From Clostridium sp. (lineage in GTDB: Bacteria; Bacillota; Clostridia; Oscillospirales; Acutalibacteraceae), in contig JAMPGU010000016.1 in NCBI GenBank assembly GCA_023663865.1, forward strand, positions 1-49,174: 49,174 bases of DNA, in the 5' to 3' direction. Of the stretch, positions 7,790 to 13,934 are shown in pieces. How positions within the stretch are numbered: position 1 is the first letter of the stretch; each line of letters begins with the position of its first letter. The translations under genes and the position numbers were made by a program. The notes under the pieces are model-generated. The model was not told the origin of the DNA. It did not search any database and was given only the letters and a program-made list of their open reading frames with translations.

Positions 7790-8592
7790 TGGCATTTACC
7801 AACGAACAGCTTGAGCGTTACTCTCGCCATATTATTTTAAAAGAGGTTGGCGTAAAAGGACAAAAGAAACTTTTAAATGCAAAGGTGCTTATCATAGGCG
7901 CAGGCGGTCTTGGTGCTCCTGCGGCAATGTATCTTGCGGCAGCAGGTGTGGGCACAATCGGTATTGCCGATGCAGATGAGGTTGATTTGTCAAATCTTCA
8001 GCGTCAGGTTATACATACAACAAATGACCTCGGCAAGCCGAAGGTAGAGTCTGCCAAGGAAACGATGCAGGCAATCAATCCAGATGTGAATGTAATTACA
8101 TATCACGATTTTATTGCATCGGATAATATTATGGATATCATCAAGGACTATGATTTTATCCTTGACGGCACAGATAATTTCCCTGCAAAGTTTTTGATTA
8201 ACGATGCCTGTGTTATGGCGAAAAAGCCATTTTCACATGCAGGAATTATCCGTTTTCAGGGTCAGCTTATGACTTATGTTCCCGGTGAAGGTCCTTGCTA
8301 CAGATGTGTGTTTAAAAACCCACCTCCAAAGGATGCAGTACCAACCTGCAAGCAAGCGGGTGTTATCGGTGCAATGGCTGGTGTTATCGGCTGTTTGCAG
8401 GCTATGGAAGCAGTTAAGTATATCACAGGTGCAGGGGATTTGCTTATAGGTTATCTTCTGACTTATGATGCACTGAAAATGGAGTTCAGAAAAATTAAAC
8501 TGCCAAAGGATGATAACTGTGGTGTATGCAGTGAAAATCCAACTATTACCGAGCTTATCGACTATGAGCAGGCAGAGTGCACAGGAGTGTAA
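7789..8592 (+). CDS. hcyF: ThiF/MoeB/HcyF-like carrier-protein adenylyltransferase (E1-like)
   Basis: Predicted to adenylate the C-terminal glycine of the carrier encoded just before it. The nucleotide fold shows GAGGLGAP at residues 38-45. The DLSNLQRQVIH block is typical of the family. CYRC and CGVC pairs should bind structural zinc. A conserved Cys lies in the VPTCKQAGVIG loop. The length of 267 residues fits ThiF/MoeB without a rhodanese domain, so sulfur must come from free sulfide or another donor. The ATG at 7789 overlaps the carrier stop (TAATG); an upstream TTG at 7783 lies inside the carrier gene and is not needed. Confidence 0.88.
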   Translation: MAFTNEQLERYSRHIILKEVGVKGQKKLLNAKVLIIGAGGLGAPAAMYLAAAGVGTIGIADADEVDLSNLQRQVIHTTNDLGKPKVESAKETMQAINPDVNVITYHDFIASDNIMDIIKDYDFILDGTDNFPAKFLINDACVMAKKPFSHAGIIRFQGQLMTYVPGEGPCYRCVFKNPPPKDAVPTCKQAGVIGAMAGVIGCLQAMEAVKYITGAGDLLIGYLLTYDALKMEFRKIKLPKDDNCGVCSENPTITELIDYEQAECTGV

Positions 8593-8595
8593 ATT

Positions 8596-9009
8596 ATGAT
8601 AGTTTTATCTAAATCGGATTATGAAAAAATACTTGCCCATGCACAGAAATGGCTGCCCAGTGAGGCTTGCGGTCTGCTTGGCGGAGAGATAAATGATAAT
8701 GGTGACAAGATTGTTAAAAAGGTTTATCTTTTGACGAATGTTGATAACAGCAATGAGCATTTTTCAATGGACCTGAAGGAACAGCTTGCAGCCGTTAAGG
8801 ATATGCGTGCAAACGGCTTTGTTCCGCTAGGCAACTGGCACAGTCATCCTGAAAGTCCGTCAAGACCGAGTGATGAGGATAAAAGACTTGCCTATGACAA
8901 AACAGCAAGCTATATGATTTTATCCTTAATGGATAAAAATGCCCCTGTCCTCAAATCCTTTAAAATAGACGGAGATTTTTCTGAACAGGAGCAATTAGAG
9001 TATGTATGA
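8596..9009 (+). CDS. hcyD: JAMM/MPN-family (M67) metallopeptidase, HcyD/Mec-like
   Basis: A 137-residue zinc isopeptidase of the prokaryotic JAB type. All signature positions are present: E23, then H82-S-H84-P, then S92 and D95, which matches HxHPx6SxxD. In the Mec-CysO and HcyD-HcyS systems such enzymes trim the carrier C-terminus and release the amino acid product attached to it. Here it should remove the terminal Cys of the carrier, and possibly free homocysteine or cysteine after transfer. It sits 3 bases after the E1-like gene and overlaps the next gene by 8 bases, which supports a common function. Confidence 0.88.
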   Translation: MIVLSKSDYEKILAHAQKWLPSEACGLLGGEINDNGDKIVKKVYLLTNVDNSNEHFSMDLKEQLAAVKDMRANGFVPLGNWHSHPESPSRPSDEDKRLAYDKTASYMILSLMDKNAPVLKSFKIDGDFSEQEQLEYV

Positions 9010-9916
9010 TTTGGTAATAATCGGCGGCGGTGCAGCAGGTCTGACTGCCGCTATTTATGCTGCAAGGGCAGGACTAAACTTTGTTGTTTTGGAGCAGGAC
9101 GGCTGGGGCGGTGGACAGATAACCTCTGCCCATCAGGTTGAAAATTATCCCGGTGTGCCGAATATTAACGGTGCTGAGCTCGGCGAACTGATTAAGGAGC
9201 AAGCTGTTTCTTTAGGTGCAAAAATTGAGCTTGGTATTGTTGAAAATATCAAGGATAACGGCGACTATAAAGAAATTACTTTACACAGCGGTGATGTTGT
9301 TCAGTCAAGGACAGTTATTGCCGCTACAGGTGCTAATCCACGAAAGCTGAATGTAACCGGCGAGCAGGCATTACTCGGCAGAGGTGTGTCCTATTGTGCA
9401 GTCTGCGACGGTGCATTTTTTGCCGACAAGGAGGTTTTTGTTATCGGCGGCGGTGATACTGCTGTTGAGGATGCAATTTATCTTTCGTCAATCTGCAAAA
9501 GTGTAACGCTTGTTCATCGCAGGGATACCTTCCGTGCATCGCAGACAAGAGTGGATGCTTTGCTCAAGTTACCGAATGTTACGGTTCGTTATAAAGAAAT
9601 TCTAAGTGCAATTACAGGCGGACAGAGGGTTGACGGTGTTGAGCTGAAAAGTGCTGACGGCTGTACGCATTATAATGCAGATGGTGTGTTTATCGCAGTC
9701 GGCTCAGTTCCTGCCACAGCCTATCTGAAAAATCTGCCACTGACACTTGACAATGATTATGTTGTGGCAAACGAGAATTGCAAAACAGCTGTTGACGGAC
9801 TTTTTGTTGCGGGAGATATTCGCAAAAAGCAACTGCGACAGGTCGTTACTGCTGTTGCAGACGGCGCAAATGCTGCCGCAAGTGCAATAGAGTATTTAAA
9901 GGAAAAGCTATGTTAA
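9002..9916 (+). CDS. trxB: Thioredoxin reductase-like FAD/NAD(P)H oxidoreductase
   Basis: A low-molecular-weight thioredoxin reductase of 304 residues. The FAD motif GGGAAGLTAAIYAARAG is at residues 8-24, the redox pair is C132-A-V-C135 followed by DG, the NAD(P)H motif is GGGDTAVEDA, and the C-terminal FAD block is GLFVAGDIR. It would reduce the CIPC thioredoxin of the same operon and so supply electrons to APS or sulfite reduction. The first ATG overlaps the peptidase gene by 8 bases. Whether it uses NADPH or reduced ferredoxin cannot be settled by eye; the HRRDTFRAS block after the second nucleotide fold suggests NADPH. Confidence 0.92.
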   Translation: MYDLVIIGGGAAGLTAAIYAARAGLNFVVLEQDGWGGGQITSAHQVENYPGVPNINGAELGELIKEQAVSLGAKIELGIVENIKDNGDYKEITLHSGDVVQSRTVIAATGANPRKLNVTGEQALLGRGVSYCAVCDGAFFADKEVFVIGGGDTAVEDAIYLSSICKSVTLVHRRDTFRASQTRVDALLKLPNVTVRYKEILSAITGGQRVDGVELKSADGCTHYNADGVFIAVGSVPATAYLKNLPLTLDNDYVVANENCKTAVDGLFVAGDIRKKQLRQVVTAVADGANAAASAIEYLKEKLC

Positions 9917-10671
9917 ATCAATTTTCAAGAACAGAATTATTATTCGGAAAAGAGGCTATGGACATTCTTGCCCATAGCCATGTTGCTGTATTCGGAATTG
10001 GTGGTGTAGGCGGCTATACGGTTGAAGCCTTGGCCAGGAGCGGTGTAGGTGCAGTGGATTTGATAGATGATGATAAAATCTGCCTTACAAATATCAATCG
10101 TCAGATTTATGCAACCCGTAAAACAGTCGGCAAGTATAAGGTTGATGTGGCAGAGGAGCGTATGCTCGAAATCAATCCCGATGTCAAGGTAATAAAGCAC
10201 AAAACCTTTTACACACCCGAAACGGCAGAGCAGTTCAATTTTGCAGATTATGATTACATTGTTGATGCCATTGATACTGTCACAGGCAAAATTGCTCTGG
10301 TTGAAAATGCACAGAAAGCAGGCGTGCCTGTCATAAGCTCAATGGGCGCAGGCAATAAACTTGATCCTACTGCATTTGAGGTTGCAGATATTTATGAAAC
10401 ATCCGTCTGTCCGCTTGCAAAGGTAATGCGAAGAGAACTGAAAAAAAGAGGTATTCCAAAACTCAAGGTTGTCTATTCCAAAGAGCCTGCCATTACACCG
10501 ATTGAGGATACAGAAAACAGCTGTAAATATCACTGTATCTGCCCACCTGATACAAAAAGAAAATGTACCATTCGCCGACAAGTCCCGGGCAGCAACGCCT
10601 TTGTTCCCTCAGTCGTCGGACTCATCATTGCAGGTGAAGTTGTTAAAGATCTGACCGGATATAGTACATAA
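9910..10671 (+). CDS. tcdA: TcdA-like tRNA t6A dehydratase (second ThiF-fold enzyme)
   Basis: A 253-residue HesA/MoeB/ThiF-superfamily protein. It shows GIGGVGGYTVEALARSG near residue 30, then DDDKICLTNINRQI, and a late GSNAFVPSVVGLIIAGEVV segment. These are the marks of TcdA (CsdL/YgdL), which turns t6A37 of tRNA into its cyclic form. It differs clearly from the HcyF-like gene: the zinc CxxC pairs are missing. It overlaps trxB by 7 bases and is the last gene before the operon terminator. In E. coli TcdA is linked to the CsdA/CsdE sulfur system, so the position could be meaningful or could be incidental. Confidence 0.87.
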   Translation: MLNQFSRTELLFGKEAMDILAHSHVAVFGIGGVGGYTVEALARSGVGAVDLIDDDKICLTNINRQIYATRKTVGKYKVDVAEERMLEINPDVKVIKHKTFYTPETAEQFNFADYDYIVDAIDTVTGKIALVENAQKAGVPVISSMGAGNKLDPTAFEVADIYETSVCPLAKVMRRELKKRGIPKLKVVYSKEPAITPIEDTENSCKYHCICPPDTKRKCTIRRQVPGSNAFVPSVVGLIIAGEVVKDLTGYST

Positions 10672-10713
10672 TTTTTAATAAATGATTTTATATATTGTTT
10701 GTCACCATATTAT

Positions 10714-10758
10714 GAGGTAGGGTTACTGCATTTGATGCAGTGTATCCCTACCTCTTTT
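10714..10758 (+). terminator. Terminator of the sulfur operon
   Basis: A perfect 9-bp outer stem GAGGTAGGG/CCCTACCTC encloses a second ACTGCAT/ATGCAGT stem, followed by TTTT. It closes the aprA-tcdA operon 42 bases after the last stop. The sequence just before it (from 10691) shares a TATATTGTTTGTCA block with the leader of the terminator at 13749. Confidence 0.88.
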
Positions 10759-10778
10759 AGTTAGCAGAAAATAGGGGG

Positions 10779-12020
10779 TTATGCTCTTGTGAATACATAA
10801 TAATTTGTGTCAAAGCCACCAAATCGATAATCGCCGCTTTTCCACTCAATGATTAGATATTCCATATTGTCAAGTGTTTTGATTTCATACTTGCAGGCTG
10901 ACCAATTCCATTTTCGAAGAACAAAGTCTTTTGTCCAACACAGTTTGTCATGTCCTTCAAAAACTTCATCCTCATATACACATCTGCATTCTCCATCGGC
11001 AAAGAATTCTATTTCCTTAAAATAAAGGTTATTTATATTTTCCTTTTGCTGTGGGAAATCCGAAATGCTTCTTAAGAAAGAATGTGCATGCCATTTACCC
11101 ATAACTTTTTTGTCATTCACAAAAGGCTTGTCAATATCATCCTTTCTCGCAATCATTTCCGGCGTGTACTCCTTTGTATCAACTTGTCTTAACGCAAGAA
11201 TTGTCGGCTGTCCGCCACGCATCGCTTCAAACTCACGGAGTTCTATGAGCATATAAAGGCCGTCAGCCTTTTTGACTAACTCATAAGCATTGTTAATTGG
11301 ATTTGTTTTGTAGCCGTCAACAATGAAATATCCCTTAGTCCAGCTAAAAACCCAATATTTTTCACCATTTGGCAAAAAATATATATGTTTTACATCCTCA
11401 CCGTAAAAAGATTTAATAGGAAATACGCCTTTTTCAAAGTCCTCACGAACAGCAAAATTGCCGATAATCTCCCATTTACCAATAATCTGAGCATCGTTTT
11501 CAAATGGCAAAACAGGATCTTCACTGATAGTTTCATCGCCAAGCTTTACAATACTGCAAGAAATCTCATTTTCGCAAAAATCAAACTGTGATACTCTTTG
11601 GTAATCCGCATTCTTGATATAAGAATCAAGCTTTTCGCATAAAGACATTTTTTCTGCAAAAGGATTTAATTTTACTTTTGCTTTGTTATTCTCAATAACA
11701 ACATTTAATTCATTCATAATTTTCTTAGCCTCCCTTAGAAATTTTTCCGTTTGCTTAAGCTCGTCAGCTTTTTGTGCAAACATTTCATCTATTTCTTTCT
11801 TAGATGCAGAAAAAGAAATGATTTTTTTAATTTCGTGCAAAGTGAAGCCTGCTTTTTTTAATGCAGTAATGCGGTCAAAAATCGCTTTTTGGGAAGGAGA
11901 ATAGTATCTGTACCCCGTGAATATATCAATCCTTTCAGGTATAAGAAGCTTCTCCTTGTCATAATGGCGAAGTATTGAAATTTTTGTACCGCAATATTCT
12001 GCAAATTTACCAATCTTCAT
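10779..12020 (-). CDS. MerR-family regulator with a duplicated C-terminal beta-rich module
   Basis: The N-terminus (residues 1-70) is a MerR winged helix with LRHYDKEKLLIPERID and TGYRYYS, followed by a coiled coil at about 75-112. The C-terminal 240 residues hold two related modules of about 110 residues. Each opens with PF-x-ND-x(4)-GKW (residues 172-182 and 299-310), continues with a Y/F-rich LYF/IYF strand, has a central WTK, and ends in an acidic-aromatic strand such as YLIIEWKSGDYRFGG. This tandem layout suggests a lipocalin-like ligand-binding barrel pair. Total length is 413 residues, against 110-150 for simple MerR and about 270 for BmrR types. It is divergent from a MATE exporter, so it probably senses a compound exported by it. 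AGGTGAC precedes the ATG. Confidence 0.83.
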   Translation of the reverse strand: MKIGKFAEYCGTKISILRHYDKEKLLIPERIDIFTGYRYYSPSQKAIFDRITALKKAGFTLHEIKKIISFSASKKEIDEMFAQKADELKQTEKFLREAKKIMNELNVVIENNKAKVKLNPFAEKMSLCEKLDSYIKNADYQRVSQFDFCENEISCSIVKLGDETISEDPVLPFENDAQIIGKWEIIGNFAVREDFEKGVFPIKSFYGEDVKHIYFLPNGEKYWVFSWTKGYFIVDGYKTNPINNAYELVKKADGLYMLIELREFEAMRGGQPTILALRQVDTKEYTPEMIARKDDIDKPFVNDKKVMGKWHAHSFLRSISDFPQQKENINNLYFKEIEFFADGECRCVYEDEVFEGHDKLCWTKDFVLRKWNWSACKYEIKTLDNMEYLIIEWKSGDYRFGGFDTNYYVFTRA

Positions 12021-12090
12021 TTTGTCACCTCCGTGTAAAAGGTACCTTACATAAGCTAGAACTTTTGATTTTCGTTCATCGCTTGCTTAG

Positions 12091-12121
12091 ATTATAAGCC
12101 TAAAGATAGGTTTAGAGTCAA
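12091..12121 (-). promoter_or_regulatory. merR promoter with a 19-bp spacer and internal palindrome
   Basis: On the minus strand TTGACT (12121-12116) and TATAAT (12096-12091) are separated by exactly 19 bases. The spacer holds CCTATCTTTAGG (12110-12099), a CCTA/TAGG dyad. A long 19-bp spacer with an internal dyad is the hallmark of promoters activated by MerR proteins through DNA distortion. This points to autoregulation of the regulator encoded just downstream. Confidence 0.75.
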
Positions 12122-12226
12122 TAGAAAATTGAAATTTATTTTTTGTCTGTTGCAGTAGTTGATTTCTCAAATTTTTTCAGTGAGGGATTTTTGAGAGATA
12201 AATGCAAATTTTATAATTTGAAACTA

Positions 12227-12253
12227 TTGACTTTAAATACGATTTATTATAAA
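12227..12253 (+). promoter_or_regulatory. Probable promoter of the MATE gene
   Basis: TTGACT at 12227-12232 and TATAAA at 12248-12253 have a 15-base spacer, slightly short. Transcription would begin near 12260, at or next to an ATG. The 340-base gap between merR and the MATE gene holds this promoter, the merR promoter and the hairpin at 12298. Confidence 0.5.
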
Positions 12254-12259
12254 ATGCTT

Positions 12260-12364
12260 ATGTTCATCGGAGGGTTTATATTCTTTAAGAATTTTAAGCT
12301 GGATAAGATGTCGGGTGAAATTCCCGGTCTTATCCGGCTTTTTGTTTTATCGGAGGATTTATGA
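12260..12364 (+). CDS. Possible leader peptide overlapping the MATE start codon
   Basis: A 34-codon frame opens at ATG 12260, very near the predicted transcription start, and runs through both arms of the hairpin. Its TGA stop shares bases with the MATE start (ATGA at 12361). The product would begin MFIGGFIFFKNFKLDK. No ribosome site lies ahead of the ATG, so translation would have to be leaderless. A GGAGGG at 12269-12274 lies inside the frame but has no standard start after it. I list it because a translated frame here would melt the hairpin; expression is unproven. Confidence 0.25.
   Translation: MFIGGFIFFKNFKLDKMSGEIPGLIRLFVLSEDL
12298..12348 (+). terminator. Terminator-like attenuator in the MATE leader
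   Basis: The arms GCTGGATAAGATGTCGGG and CCCGGTCTTATCCGGC pair almost fully around a TGAAATT loop and are followed by TTTTTGTTTT. The structure ends 12 bases before the MATE start codon and lies behind the likely promoter. It fits transcription attenuation of the exporter better than termination of an upstream gene, since none is transcribed into it. Confidence 0.75.
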
Positions 12365-13707
12365 AATATAGATTAACTGACGGCAGCGTGTTTAAAAAGT
12401 TATTAAATTTTGCAATACCTATTTTTATGGCAAATTTATTACAAGCAATGTACGGTACTGTTGACTTGATGATTGTTGGTAGATTTGCAAACTCAGCAGA
12501 AGTTTCAGCAGTATCAACCGGTAGTATGACAATGCAAACAATAACAGGGATAATCACCGGTTTAACAATGGGTTGCACTGTTTTACTTGGTCATAATATC
12601 GGAAGGAAAGATGAAAAAGCATCATCAAGAACAATAGGTTCCGCACTTTGTCTGTTTGTGGCTGTTGGAATTGTTTTATCTGTTATAATGGTTTGTATTG
12701 CAAATCCGATTGCCAAAGTAATGAATGCACCGATTGAAGCACTATCACAGACAGCAGAATATATTAAAATTTGTGGTGGAGGAATCGTTTGCATAGTTTT
12801 ATTTAATGCAATAAGCAGTATGTTTCGTGGAATTGGTGATTCTAAGACTCCGCTTGTATTAATGAGTGTTGCTTGTGCCGGTAATATTTTTGGCGATTTG
12901 CTACTGGTTGGTGCTTTCAAAATGGAAAGCAAGGGTGCTGCCATTGCAACAATTTCGGCACAAGGGCTTAGTGTTGTTTGTGCATATTTTATGATACGCA
13001 AAAAAGGTTTTGGTTTTACTGTTGATAAAGAAAATTTAAAACCTGCTAAACTTGAAACAAGACATATCTTGCAATATGGATTACCCATTGCAGCACAAGA
13101 GGCACTAACAGGTGTGTCATTTATGGTAATACTTGCAATATTAAATGGATTTGGTCTTGTTGCTTCGGCTGGTGTTGGAGTGGCAGAAAAAATATGTGCG
13201 TTAATGTTTATTGTGCCGGGTGCAATTATGTCTGCGATATCAGCATTTTCTGCTCAAAACATTGGTGCAGGTAAACCTAAAAGAGCAAAGCAAGCAATGT
13301 GCTTTGGTATGATATTTTCGTTTGGCGTTGGAATTATAATGTTTGCTGTTAGTTTCTTTCAAGGAGAATGGCTTGCAAGTTTCTTTACTGCAGACAAGGC
13401 AGTAATGTCAGCGTGTGCAGATTATTTGAAATCATACTCTGTTGACTGTGTTATAGTTGGCTTTAATTTTAGTATGATGGGTTATCTAAATGGCAAAGGT
13501 AAAACAACATTTGTTGCTGCTCAAGGAATACTTAGCACATTTTTGGTTCGTATACCGGTGTCATATCTTATGAGTAAAATAGAAGGTGTATCGCTGTTTC
13601 AAGTTGGTTTTGCCACACCTCTTGCAACTGTATTTGCTATTGTTATAACAGCGTGCTATATATTTTTTATTGAAAAGAAAAATAAATCGACTTTGCAGTT
13701 CAGTTGA
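12361..13707 (+). CDS. MATE-family multidrug/toxin exporter
   Basis: A 448-residue membrane protein with the usual twelve hydrophobic segments in two halves. It starts with FKKLLNFAIPIFMANLLQAM and the VDLMIVGRF motif of the family in helix 2, and PIAAQEALTGVSFM marks the start of the second half. It should export cationic or drug-like compounds with Na+ or H+ uptake. CGGAGGA lies at good spacing before the ATG. The divergent MerR regulator and the leader hairpin suggest induction by a substrate. The true substrate cannot be read from the sequence. Confidence 0.9.
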   Translation: MKYRLTDGSVFKKLLNFAIPIFMANLLQAMYGTVDLMIVGRFANSAEVSAVSTGSMTMQTITGIITGLTMGCTVLLGHNIGRKDEKASSRTIGSALCLFVAVGIVLSVIMVCIANPIAKVMNAPIEALSQTAEYIKICGGGIVCIVLFNAISSMFRGIGDSKTPLVLMSVACAGNIFGDLLLVGAFKMESKGAAIATISAQGLSVVCAYFMIRKKGFGFTVDKENLKPAKLETRHILQYGLPIAAQEALTGVSFMVILAILNGFGLVASAGVGVAEKICALMFIVPGAIMSAISAFSAQNIGAGKPKRAKQAMCFGMIFSFGVGIIMFAVSFFQGEWLASFFTADKAVMSACADYLKSYSVDCVIVGFNFSMMGYLNGKGKTTFVAAQGILSTFLVRIPVSYLMSKIEGVSLFQVGFATPLATVFAIVITACYIFFIEKKNKSTLQFS

Positions 13708-13748
13708 ATGTAGAAGAATTAAATTATATATTGTTTGTCATCAATTAT

Positions 13749-13790
13749 GGGGCAGGGGTAGTTTGAATTTTAAACCGCTCCTGTCTTTTT
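13749..13790 (+). terminator. Terminator of the MATE gene
   Basis: A GGGCAGGGG-type arm pairs with CTCCTGTC (one G-U pair) around an inner GTTT/AAAC stem, and CTTTTT follows. It lies about 40 bases after the MATE stop. Its leader repeats the TATATTGTTTGTCA block seen before the sulfur-operon terminator. Confidence 0.75.
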
Positions 13791-13810
13791 AACTATAGAT
13801 AAAAAACTTT

Positions 13811-13839
13811 TTCGAATTTCGTTTAAAGTATGTTATAAT
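13811..13839 (+). promoter_or_regulatory. Promoter for the GH2 gene (extended -10)
   Basis: TTCGAA at 13811-13816, a 17-base spacer and TATAAT at 13834-13839, preceded by TG at 13831-13832. The good -10 and TGn extension make up for a weak -35. Predicted start of transcription is near 13846. Confidence 0.65.
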
Positions 13840-13845
13840 AAACTT

Positions 13846-13932
13846 ATGAAGGATGAAATTATCCGTCACGATACCCGTGAGGTATTTGACGAAGAGCGCG
13901 TAAATCGTATACAGAGCATATCGGGGGGATAA
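13846..13932 (+). CDS. Possible 28-residue leaderless upstream peptide
   Basis: The ATG at 13846 falls at the predicted transcription start, 7 bases after the -10 hexamer, so the message would have no leader. The frame gives MKDEIIRHDTREVFDEER and ends SISGG. Its TAA (13930-13932) directly follows the GGGGGGA that should serve as ribosome site for the GH2 gene, whose TTG start is 3 bases further on. The close fit suggests translational coupling. It is short, has no recognised relative and may be chance. Confidence 0.3.
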   Translation: MKDEIIRHDTREVFDEERVNRIQSISGG

Positions 13933-13934
13933 AA

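Noticed and set aside
7583..8592. ThiS/ThiF genes as thiamine biosynthesis
   Set aside because: No thiG, thiH, thiC or thiE is near. The carrier is capped by Cys, and the JAMM peptidase, MetY and sulfite reductase context fits homocysteine synthesis better.
12143..12259. Longer leader frame before the first MATE gene, from 12143
   Set aside because: Its start lies upstream of the likely promoter at 12227, so most of it would not be transcribed in the message of the pump.
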